Source: Plantago ovata
Taxonomy: Eukaryota; Streptophyta; Magnoliopsida; Lamiales; Plantaginaceae
DNA length: 64,000 nucleotides
Reading direction: 5' to 3'
Assembly (NCBI GenBank): GCA_028274465.1
Contig: CM051457.1
Coordinates: forward strand, 60,574,899 to 60,638,898
The position numbers and the translations under genes are program-made. Position 1 is the first letter of the stretch. Every line of letters begins with the position of its first letter. This document shows positions 11,440 to 21,222 of this stretch, piece after piece. The notes beneath the pieces were generated by a model that made no database searches, was not told the origin of the DNA, and saw only the letters and a program-made list of their open reading frames with translations.

Positions 11440-12800
11440 TGTTGGTCCCTTTAAACAACAAGAAAAGACTAGAGGGGGGGGTGAATAGTCTTTTCAAACA
11501 TTCGTCGTTTAAAAACTTTCTCAGCAAGGGCTTATTACTTTTCAGTAATGAGTTTGCTGATACTTAACTTTCTCAGCAAGCACTAGTTACTTTTCAGTAA
11601 CGAGTTTTGCTGATACTTAAAATCAGAGAGCGGAAGTCTTTGTACAATAAGTGCTTTGTCAGTAAGTGATAGTTTCAGCAAGTGAACAGAGTGACAGTGT
11701 ACAAATAGATATGCTTTGCTGAAAACTAAATGCAGTAAGTAAATCACACAAACACTTTTATAGTGGTATCTGAGAGTGGCGTAATCTCTCAACTAAACCA
11801 CTTTGTCCTTTCTAGGACTGAATCCACTAAGATAAGTTTGAGGTTCCTTACAACACCTATCTAGAGCGATTCAACAGAAACCAAAGCACACTTGCTTCGT
11901 TTCCAACCTAACTAGAGAATGAAACCTTGTTCTCCACCAAACTTGGGACTTATTATCAGCAACACTATGCTCGATTAAGTTCCTCCTGAATTTCACGCCT
12001 AAAAGGTTTATTTTCAGTTAGAGAGGTTTGGGATGAGATAACTTGATTATAACTTATTCAGCTACAACAAGTAATCGAAGAAACACAACTTTGAATACTT
12101 TGCAGTAAACAAGTTTGATTGTTTCTGGTGTCAAGACTTGTTCTTGTTCGAAAGAAAGAACACTTAACTAATTTCTTAGCCATGTATGTTCTACTTCTTC
12201 ACAAGTATCTTTTTCAAGCTTTAAGTCTTGGAACGGATCAATGGCAGTAAAGAGTATTGAAGGGTATGTGAGTTTAAGCACAAGTGAGAGTTTGATCACG
12301 TTGTTGACACACTTCAACTCTTTGCCGGATGACCTCTATTTATAGTGAATCAAAGGAGCCGTTTGAATTTCGAATTCTAAAGCTTTGTTCCTTAAGATTT
12401 CACTATCTTGCTTTTGTACTTTCAGCAGCGTCCTTTATTTGTCTTCTAGTCTTCATGTTCTTCGCGTGCTTACTTTGCATTTAATGTTCATTGAATGAAA
12501 TTCAAATATGAACGTTGGAGCGCAAGTGCAAGTACTTTCAGCAAGGATGTCACATATGTTTTTCAGCAAGTGGTCAGTCTCAGTTTCAGCAATCACAACC
12601 TACTCTGTCGTTTAGATTTTCACTTATGCAAGCTGTTGCTGAAGTTTCCACTTTTTGAGCAATATGTGCCTCTGTAGATGCCATCTTCAGAAATCTTCTT
12701 TAGTCTTCAGTCTTCGAATTCTTCAAGTTTCTAAACGGTTCTAATACTTCAATAGTTTGTTTGTGTAAACAAAGTACATCATCAGCAAATGCTTCAATAT
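11440..12800 (-). repeat. 3' LTR of D, piece 1 (downstream 1.36 kb)
   Basis: Reverse complement of the copia LTR: the terminal GGGACCAACA is at 11440 as TGTTGGTCCC; the C-run hairpin is at 11462-11494; two GAAA-loop hairpins lie at about 11536-11551 and 11586-11602; the TATA-like box is CTATTTATA at 12336-12344. The piece ends at the AATAT duplication (12796-12800) where E is inserted. No gene. Confidence 0.9.
12796..12800. repeat. Target site duplication AATAT of element E (left copy)
   Basis: AATAT directly precedes the 5' LTR of E and is repeated at 34965-34969 directly after its 3' LTR. The D LTR reads through when E and one copy are taken out of the alignment, which confirms the two LTRs came in with one insertion. 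Confidence 0.93.
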
Positions 12801-14393
12801 TGTTAGGAAACTTGTAATTTTGATGAGCAATTAACCATGCTAAATTAAGGAAAGTCCAGTAACTAGTACTCTTAAGGTCCATAGGAATTTAGAATTTTAA
12901 GGACATTGTAAAAGAGGAACGTTTGCTAAAGACTTAGATTAGGTGCTAGATAGGTTGGTTTTTATAGCTTATGATGTATCTTGTTTCCTGAAAAGAAAAT
13001 AACCTATTGAAGCATTTGTTGACGATGCACTTTGTTTTTACAAACAAACTATTGAAGCATTTAGAACCGCTCAGAATCTTGAAGAATTTTGAAGATCTGA
13101 AGACTTGAAGAATTTGAAGATCTGAAGACTAGAAGATTTCTGAAGACTGGTATCTACAAAGGCACATGTTTCTCAGAAAGTGGAAACTTCAGCAACAGCA
13201 TTGCATAAGTGAAAATCTGAAAGACAGAGTAGGTTGTGCTTGCTGAAACTGAGACTGACCACTTGCTGATGGAACATATGTGACCTTTTGCTGAAAGTAC
13301 TTACATTTGCGCTCCAATGTTACTGTTTGAATTCTATTCAAATAAGCATTAAATGCAAAGCTCGCACGCAAAGGACATGAAGACTAGAAGACAAACAAGG
13401 ACGCTGCTGAAAGTACAAAAGCAAGATAGTGACATCTTAAGGAACAAAAGCCTTGGAATTTAAAATTCAAACGGCTCCTTATATTCACTATAAATAGAGG
13501 TCATCCGGCAAACAGTTGAAGTGTGTCAACAACGTGATCATACTCTCACTTGTGCTTAAACTCACAAACCCTTCAATACTCTATACTGCCATTGATCCGT
13601 TCCAAGACTTAAAGCTTGAAAAAACTACTTGTGAAGAAGTAGAATTTACACGACTAAGAAATTAGTTAAGTGTTCTTTCTTTCTTTCGAACAAGAACAAG
13701 TCTTGACACAAGAAACAATCAAACTTGTTTACTGCAACGTTTTGTTTCTTAGATTACTTGTTGTAACTGAATAAGTTATAATTAAGTTATCTCATCCCAA
13801 ACCTCTCTAACTAAAAATACACCCTTTCAGGCGTGATATTCAGGGGGAACTTAATTGAGCATAGTTTTGCTGATTAAAAGTACCAAGTTTGGTGGAGAAC
13901 AAGGTTGCGTTCTCTAGATTAGGTTGGAGACGAAGCAAGTGTGCTTTGGTTTCTGTTTGAATCGCTCTAGATAGGTGTTGTAAGGAACCTCAATCTTATC
14001 TTAGTGGATTCAGTCCTAGAAAGGACAAAGTGGATTAGTTGAGAGATTACGCCACTCTCAGATACCACTATAAAATTGTTTGTGTGATTTACTTACTGTA
14101 TTTAGTTTTCAACAAATCATATCTATCGGTACACAGTCACTCACATCACTTGGTGAAACCTTCATTTACTGAAAGAAGCACTTATTGTATCAAAGACTTC
14201 CGCTCTCTGATTTTAAGTATCAGCAAACCTAGTTACTGAAAAGTAACTTACGCTTGCTGAGAAAGTTAAGTATCAGCAAACTCATTACTGAAAAGTAATA
14301 AGCACTTGCTGAGAAAGTTTTTAAACGACGAAAGTTTGAAAAGACTATTCACCCCCCCCTCTAGTCTTTTCTTGTTGTTTAAAGGGACCAACA
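12801..14393 (+). repeat. 5' LTR of element E
   Basis: 1593 bp, TGTTAGG...CCAACA. TATAAATAG at 13489-13497 is the likely core promoter; the transcript would then start near 13520. Two hairpins with GAAA loops are at 14232-14247 and 14284-14299. A 9-bp stem AAAAGACTA/TAGTCTTTT (14339-14347 and 14362-14370) encloses a C run just before the end. No gene. Confidence 0.93.
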
Positions 14394-14395
14394 AG

Positions 14396-14407
14396 TGGTA
14401 TCAGAGC
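14396..14407 (+). promoter_or_regulatory. Primer binding site of E (initiator Met-tRNA)
   Basis: TGGTATCAGAGC, two bases after the LTR, complements the 3' end of plant initiator tRNA-Met, the standard primer of copia elements including Sireviruses. The same site is in F at 54931-54942. Confidence 0.93.
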
Positions 14408-14505
14408 CGGAGGTTCTTTAACCTTCAGCACTGAACCTAGATTCCCTTAGGTACTTTCCGTAAATTACTCTCACTTGATCAGTTTGGTAGTGCTTTGCTG
14501 ACCGG

Positions 14506-16925
14506 ATGTCTTCAGGAGATGCTCCCTTGCTGAAGCTGGAAAATTACGAAAAATGGCGAAACAACATGATGCTACATCTTGAGGCCATTAGTGATGAGAT
14601 GGTCACTGTCATTAATGATGGACCTATCAAGATCATTAAGGTTGAAAGGAGTTTCCCTCACAAGACCACTAAAGATGGAAAGGAAACTATCTTAGGCGAA
14701 CCAACGGATACCGTCGTGCCAAAACCAAGAGAGGAATGGACTTCTGACGAAGCTAAAAGATTCCGTCCTGATGGCCAAGCAAGAAACATCATCATTCGAT
14801 CAACTCCGGATACCATACAGTGCAAACTGTGGGGTGCTAAGACTGCAAAGGAAGCTTGGAAAATGGTTCAAGATCTTTGTGGTGGATCTGACAAAACCAA
14901 GGAAAACAAACTTGAAGTACTTAGATTAAAGTTTCAAAACTTTAAGCAAGGTACAAACGAGTCACTGGAAGACTTGGATTTCAGATTCACAACTCTTGTT
15001 AGTGAAATGGCAGCCTTGGGTGTTGGAAACCTTTACTCAGATTCTGAGAAAGTGAAAACTATCATCAGAAGTCTGAATCAAGAATGGATCCACACTCAGA
15101 ATTTCTATTACAATCAAGGAATGCCAAATATTACACCAACAGAGTTGTTCTCTCATCTTGCTACTGTCAATTATGAGACAAAGCAAAGAGAAAATGTGTT
15201 TGCTGAAAAATCGCAAAACATTGCTCTTATTGCAAAGCCGTCATCTTCTGAAAAGAAGAATGATAAAGAGCCTACTGATGAAAACTCTTTGGTTATCAAA
15301 AACATGAAGAAATTCATCAGCAAGGAACTTGGAAGGCGAAAAGCAAAAGAGAAGCTAAAAAAGCATATTGGTAATAACTACCATAAGTACAAGAATGAGA
15401 CTAGCTCGCTGAACAAGCAAGCTCAGCAAGCTACTTCATCAGAAGAACCTGCAGTTGGAAATGATCTATGCTTTTACTGCAAAAATCCTGGACACTTCAA
15501 AGCTAATTGCCCTTTGCTGAAAGGCAAATCCGCCGAAAAGAAGAAGAAGTTCAAAAGAGCTTTTATTGCTGAAGAAAAGAAGAAGCTTCAAGCAAAAATC
15601 GATGCATTGTGTATTGATACTAGCTCCAAAGACATTGAGGATGAAAGTTCAGATATTGACGATGAAGAAGCCACTCTAGACGTGGAGATTGGCAAAGAAG
15701 TTTGTGGAATAGCTATGGAAGCTTATCCAGATGTGTCAAACTACGAATTCTGCCTCATGACCGGTCAGGTAAACCACCCTACCTCTGACTCAGACTCAGA
15801 ATGTGAAGACGAGATTGACCTTGACAAGATCCAAGGAGAAATCGAAAGATTTGAGAAAACTCTGAGCAGGCAGCAAGAGAAACTACAGATTGCTGAAACT
15901 CTGACCAAGCAGACTACTGAAAGGTATGTCTTGCTGAAGGAAGAGACAGGAGAAAAGGATGCTGAAATAAGGCGTCTTAAGAAGTTGATTGCTGAAGCTA
16001 CAGAGAAGAATTCTCAAATGGCATTAGAATTGGAAGAATATCAGTCCTCAATTCTAAAGTTACTTGATGAAATTCAAGAGATGAAAAAGATGAAAATCAA
16101 TTTCAAATCTTATGTGGACGCAAGTAATACGCTGACTGAACTAAACTCTTACTTGAGAGATCCATCTCAGAAAGAAGGTTTATGAGCAACGTATGAAGGT
16201 GATGACGTAGAAATCTTGAGCAAAGATAAATCACCGATCTCCTTTGTACGTGCTGCTGATAGTGGTCTACCAGAACTCTATCAGTTTGGTCAATCTAAGG
16301 TTGCTGAAACATGCAATCAAGTACCTATGACCATAAAGCCCGATGTTGCTACTCAAAGTAACAAGACTTTAAAAGGAAAATAGGTTGCTGAGAAGCAAAC
16401 TGGAAAGAAGAAGGATGTTGTGAAGCATCCCGCCAAACAAGTTGTTGAAAAGCAAGTTGTTAAGTCAAAAGGCAAGATTACTAAAAGTAATCAGAAGACC
16501 TTTGCTGACAAACCTGATTCAAGTAAGGTTGCTGACACAAAAGCTCAGCATTCTCCGAAAAGTGGACTCGGTTTCAAAACCAAGCAAAGTCAACTTTTTC
16601 ACGAGTATAAGCAAAGTCAGCAAAGATACTTCAAAGAGATGAAGAAAATCAAGTCTAAGAGTTCTGAAAAGACTCTTAATGCTAGGGCTAGAAGGAACCT
16701 TGCTAGAAAAGAACTTACTTAAGAGTATCTTCAGCAAAAAGGTCAACCGAGCAAGACACCACATCAGAAAGTGGATTTGATCAGCACAAATCAAAAGTCT
16801 TTCAGCTCAAAACCTCCTAGTTCCTCAGCAAGTAGAAAACAAGTCAAAGTTGAAAAACATAAGACTTGGGTTTCCACTGGACGCATTCTTGAACATGTTA
16901 ATGGACATCCATTATTGGATAATTA
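14506..16925 (+). pseudogene. gag: Gag region of element E
   Basis: Starts MSSGDAPLLKLENYEKWRNN, the first ATG after the primer site and identical in context in F. Residues ~1-220 are the copia-type Gag core (KLWGAKTAKEAWKMVQDLC, then NFKQGTNESLEDLDFRFTTL). The nucleocapsid knuckle CFYCKNPGHFKANC (CCHC) is near residue 325, followed by Lys-rich KGKSAEKKKKFKRAF. Next are an acidic patch and a long coiled coil (DKIQGEIERFEKTLSRQQEK onward). After ~16190 the Gag-like reading is Lys/Ser/Gln rich (KPDSSKVADTKAQHSPKSGL) and broken, about two breaks in all. The long coiled coil after the knuckle is unusual. Gag would form particles and bind RNA. Confidence 0.88.
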
Positions 16926-16931
16926 ACTTGT

Positions 16932-18300
16932 TTGCTCTTGATTGTGCAGACTTCAGCCACGGAGACAAACGATGCAATCTGGCACTTTGATAGTGGTTGT
17001 GGAAAGCACATGACGGGCAACAAGAATAACCTTATAAACTATAGACGGTGGTCTAAATGTCCAACAATAAGGTTTGCTGGTGGAGGCTCCGGTTCTACAA
17101 AAGGCTATGGTGACGTGAAGTTAGGATGCATAACCATTACTGGAGTTCTTTATGTCAAAAATCTTAAGTTTAACCTTTTCAGCATGAGTCAGTTTGCTGA
17201 CAAAGGATACTTCATCAAAATCAAAAGTGGTGAATGTAAACTTATAGATTTCGAGACTAAAAAGGTAATTATGATTGCAAGAAGATCAGGAGGCTTGTAC
17301 ACCGTAGATTGGTCTTCAGCAATCGTTGAAAAATGCCTTGTCTCAGATCACGATTGCCTTGCTGAAAAAGCATGGTTATGGCATAAACGAACAAGTCATC
17401 TAAACTTCAAGACGCTGAATCAGCTGTCTAAAAAGGCACTTGTACTTGGATTACCTAGGGTTACTTTTAAGAAGGATGGTGTTTGCAATGCATGTCAGCA
17501 AGGAAAGCAAACCAAATCTTCTTTCAGGAACAAGGCAGTACCGTCAACTACAAAACCTTTACAACTCTTGCACATGGACTTGTTTGAATCTTCTTCAAAA
17601 AGCTATGCTGGTAAGAAGTATGGTCTAGTCGTGGTGGATGACTATTCAAGATTCACTTGGGTAGTATTCATCAAGCACAAATCTGAAACCAAGACTGAAA
17701 TACCTAACTTTCTGAATAAGCTTGAAGTCATGAAAAATGACAAGGTAAAAGTCATAAGGACAGACCATGGTACTGAGTTTGTAAACCAGTACATAACTGA
17801 ATATTGTACCTCAAAAGGAATACAACATCAGTTATCCTCAGTAAGAACACCACAGCAAAACGGTGTTGCTGAACGGAAGAATCGTACCCTGAAAGAAGCC
17901 GCAAGAACAATGCTTGCTGACACTGAAATAAGTGAGGCTTACTGGGTTGAAGCGATTAATACCGCCTGTAATACTCAAAGCAGATGTTGATTACTAAGGA
18001 ATACAACAAAACTCCTTATGAATTGTTTGTTGGAAGACCTCCTAACATCACTCATCTAAGAGTATTTTGTTGCAAGTGTTTCGTTCTTAACAATGGTAGA
18101 GAATACCTAAGAACATTTCAACCAAAGGAAGACGAAGCGATATTTCTCGGCTACTCCTTGCATAGTAAAGCTTATAAAGTTTACAACAAAAAGGCACAAA
18201 AGATCGAAGAATCAGTGCATGTTGTATTCTACGAAAAGTCACAAGGAGTGCCTGCTGAAGAAGAAATATCATAATGTATGAAAAAGTTAATCATACATGA
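16932..18300 (+). pseudogene. pol: Protease and integrase region of element E pol
   Basis: The aspartic protease active site is in IWHFDSGCGKHMTGN near 16980. The integrase zinc finger follows: WHKRTSH with CNACQQGK about 45 residues later. The catalytic core shows LHMDLFE, VIRTDHGTEF and QQNGVAERKNRT, the three blocks of the D,D,E triad. After the core comes TPYELFVGRPPNITHLRVF, typical of copia. Protease before integrase before RT is the copia order. There is about one break in this part. Integrase would join element DNA to a new site with 5-bp duplication, agreeing with the AATAT repeats. Confidence 0.9.
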
Positions 18301-20318
18301 GCAAAGAACTGAATCTAATGTTAGGCAAATCAAGTCAATTGAACTAAATGATGATTCTGACAATGACTCTCCTCCCCCTAGTCATGACAAGATAAATATA
18401 GTTCACGACAAAGAATTTCCAGCAAAAGACGCGGTTGCTCTGGAAGTTGCTGAAATTACGCAATCTCCAGTGCCTGCTGATGAGCTACCTCAATCAAGCA
18501 ATGCTGAACAAGCAGTTGCTGATGAACAAATCTCAACAGAGACACAAATTCCCAGTAGTACTGAACAAGTACATACTGAAGAGTCACATGCTGATGAGCA
18601 AACATATCCTGATCCAACAAGCAGAAAACCTGTTAATAAATGGATTAGAGATAATCCCTCTACGGATATGATTGACGATATTAATAAACGCCAAGTGACT
18701 AGATCCAAAGCTACTCATGGACTTGCTGAAGAAGCAACTGTCGTAGAAGTAGAATCATTGTTCTCTTGCTTTGTTTCAGAAATTGAACCTAAAACCATAG
18801 AAGAAGCTTTAAAGCATTCTGAATGGATAAAGGCAATGCAAGAAGAACTGGATCAATTTGAAAGAAACAAAGTCTGGAAACTTGTACCACTTGCTGAAGG
18901 CAAGAAAGCTATTGGTACAAAGTGGGTGTTCAGAAACAAGCTGAGTGAGTCTGGTGAAGTAACAAGAAATAAAGCACGTTTAGTTGCTCAAGGTTACTGT
19001 CAGACTGAAGGATTGGACTATGATGAGTCTTATGCACCAGTTGCAAGATTGGATGCAATTAGGCTTTTCTTGGCCTTTGCTGCTCACAATGACTTCATTG
19101 TTTACCAAATGGATGTTAAAAGTACATTCTTGAATGGTGAACTTGCTGAAGAAGTCTACCTAGAACAACCCCCTGGCTTTGAACTTCCCTCAGAAATCAA
19201 GATGGTATACAAGCTTCAGAAAACTGTATATGGTCTAAAGCAAGCACCAAGAGCATGGTATGATACCTTGGCTAAGTTCTTGCTGGAAAATGGTTTCAAG
19301 AAAGGTGAAGTTGACAAAACCTTATTTACCATGAACCATGATGGTAAAATACTCTTAGTTCAAATTTATGTGGATGACATAATTTTTGGATCTAAGGACA
19401 AGCAACTTTGTGATGATTTTGCCAAACTCATGAAAAACAAGTTTGAAATGAGTATGATGGGAAAATTGAATTATTTCCTAGGATTGCAAGTCAAGCAACT
19501 CAAAGATGGAATATTCATAAATCAAGCAAAGTATGCGAAAGAAATGCTCATAAAGTTTAGGATCAAAGAGGATGAAAAACCTGAAAAAGATCCCTATGAG
19601 TGTTGGTACCAAATTGGGCTACACTAAGGAAGATAAAAGTGTTGAAGAACACAAGTATAGGAAGCTCATTGGTTCCTTGTTGTATTTAACAGCAAGTAGA
19701 CCTGACATTCACTATGATGTTTGTGTGTGTGCAAGATTACAATCTGATCCAAGAGAATCACACTACAAAAAGGCAATCAAGATACTGAAATATGTCAAAG
19801 GTACAATCAATGTTGGATTATGGTATCCAAAAGATTCGGGACTAGAATTGGTTGGTTATTCTGATGTTGATCATGGAGGATCAACTCTTGATAGAAAAAG
19901 TACCTCTGGAACTTGTCAGTTTTTGGGTACTAGATTAATATCATGGTTCAGCAAGAAGCAAACCTATGTTTCCAATTCATCCACTGAATCTGAATACATT
20001 GTAGATGGTGGTTGCACAGCTCAAATCCTATGGATTCAGCAGCAATTAAGAGATTATGTTATTTCTGCAAAGAAAACACCAATCTTTTGTGATAATACAA
20101 GTGCTATTGCTATCACGCAAAATCCTAAGTTTCACTCAAGGACTAAGCACATTGATATTAGACATCATTTCATTAGAGATCATGTGGAAAAAGGAGATAT
20201 TGAGGTTGTGAAAGTAGGCACTGATGATCAGCTTGCTGACATCTTTACCAAGCCCCTACCAGATAATAGGTTCGCAATGCTAAGGTATAACCTTGGATTG
20301 ATTGAACTACCTCAATAA
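18301..20318 (+). pseudogene. pol: Reverse transcriptase and RNase H region of element E pol
   Basis: A Pro/Ser/Gln-rich spacer (to ~18770) precedes RT. RT landmarks: [60 protein letters not shown] and the catalytic [14 protein letters not shown]. RNase H follows: [55 protein letters not shown], ending [20 protein letters not shown] then stop at 20318. The reading is broken about twice. Compared with F, the RNase H of E carries several substitutions that are also present in its second copy after the gap. Confidence 0.9.
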
Positions 20319-20336
20319 AGGATACATTTGGCAGAA

Positions 20337-20693
20337 TGCTGAAACAGGTATTCAGCAAGCCAAAGTATTCTTACTTAAAAGCTCCGTCTACTAATTTCTT
20401 CTAAGAAATGATAAGTCACTACATGATTGCTGAAACAGGCATTCAGCAAGTAATTCCTTCAAAACGGGTATTTGTTAGGAAACTTGATCACTTGCTGAGA
20501 CAGGCACTCAGTAAGAGAAAAACCTTAAGGATTGCTGAAACAGGCATTCAGACAATCAAAGATACTGAAACAGGTATTCAAGTATCAAGGGAATATTCTG
20601 AGACGGGAACTCAGAAAAAGAGCAAAACTCATTTCTCAGATTTTACCAAAGGATATCTCAAGTACAAAAGAATTTACTGATACGGGAAATCAG
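20337..20693 (+). repeat. Array of seven stem-loops with conserved 7-nt loop (E, first copy)
   Basis: Units at 20337-20357, 20427-20449, 20492-20514, 20532-20554, 20562-20585, 20596-20616 and 20677-20693. Each has the form stem-ACRGGNA-stem. The second is an 8-bp perfect stem, TTGCTGAA/TTCAGCAA. The loop is ACAGGCA or ACAGGTA in five and ACGGGAA in two. The arm next to the loop varies but pairs: CTGAA/TTCAG, CTGAG/CTCAG, CTGAT/ATCAG. The array is repeated at 26986-27341 and in F at 60868-61228. Confidence 0.88.
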
Positions 20694-20732
20694 AAATATC
20701 TTTTAAACTTAAGAAAATATGAGATATCTAAG

Positions 20733-20742
20733 TAAGGGGGAA
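20733..20742 (+). promoter_or_regulatory. Internal polypurine-like tract TAAGGGGGAA
   Basis: AAGTAAGGGGGAAC sits ~410 bases after the pol stop and resembles the true polypurine tract before the 3' LTR (AAAAAGGGGGAAA). It is also at 27381-27390 and near 61267-61276 in F. Extra polypurine motifs downstream of pol are a known Sirevirus trait. Confidence 0.6.
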
Positions 20743-21081
20743 CTTTCAGCAAGTATCTAGGATATTATTCAAACTCGCTGAAAAGATTCTTGTCTATTTC
20801 AGCAAGCAATCTAATCCCTTAAAACTCGGTAAAATCAATTTGTGACGTTAATCGGGCACAGATAAACTCGTAATAATCATGACATGAAATTCAATCGTGG
20901 CCATTGATTAAAAGGAGTTACTAATCTAACGGTTAAAAAACAAAGAGAGAGAGTGCTCTGACGGTTTCAAGTTAGTGGGCCACTACGCATTTAATGCAAA
21001 GGCTCCACTAACGCCTGTGTTTCTCTGTTTTACCCTTGCTGAGAGCTCAAATCGATTGAGTTTCTCACACATCAGAGACAC

Positions 21082-21090
21082 TATATAAAG
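21082..21090 (+). promoter_or_regulatory. TATA-like box TATATAAAG before the extra frame of E
   Basis: TATATAAAG lies 133 bases before the ATG at 21223. It recurs at 27732-27740 (134 bases) and in F at 61616-61624 (134 bases). With a start about 30 bases downstream the leader would be about 105 bases. This is an inferred internal promoter. Confidence 0.5.
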
Positions 21091-21222
21091 AAGGAGTTAG
21101 AGAAATGACAAAATTCTTTAACTCACATTTCCTTTCTCTGCAAATTTTAGCCTGAATCTACTGTACCTCCGGTCAAAAAGCAAACTATCTCTTTTCGTAC
21201 ACACTTTTTCTCTATATAAGAA

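Larger units (their letters stand above)
20319..21222 (+). other. Spacer between pol and the extra frame of E (hairpin array, internal purine tract, TATA-like box)
   Basis: About 900 bases with no convincing gene. It holds seven stem-loops (20337-20693), a polypurine-like tract (20733-20742), a stretch with TCAGCAA words, and a TATA-like box (21082-21090) before the ATG at 21223. A short frame in the array (20408-20680) repeats AETGIQ-like units but does not stay open in F, so I do not call it a gene. Confidence 0.75.

Noticed and set aside
12700-12882. Minus-strand frame beginning MDLKSTSYWT, seen again at 53332
   Set aside because: Both begin in the reverse complement of a copia LTR start and cross an insertion border; a junction artefact, not a peptide shared by design.
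14396-14407. tRNA genes at the primer sites (also 859-875, 37240-37256, 49700-49716, 54931-54942)
   Set aside because: Only 12-17 bases complementary to tRNA 3' ends are present, without cloverleaf arms; they are primer binding sites.
20408-20680. Small protein with AETGIQ repeats
   Set aside because: Open in both copies of E but not in F, while the stem-loops persist; structure fits better than coding. Kept as an alternative only.
20337-20693. Regular short repeats that resemble a CRISPR array
   Set aside because: Spacing is irregular, units differ in their arms, spacers are not unique inserts of equal size, and the context is a plant retrotransposon. The pattern is a hairpin array.
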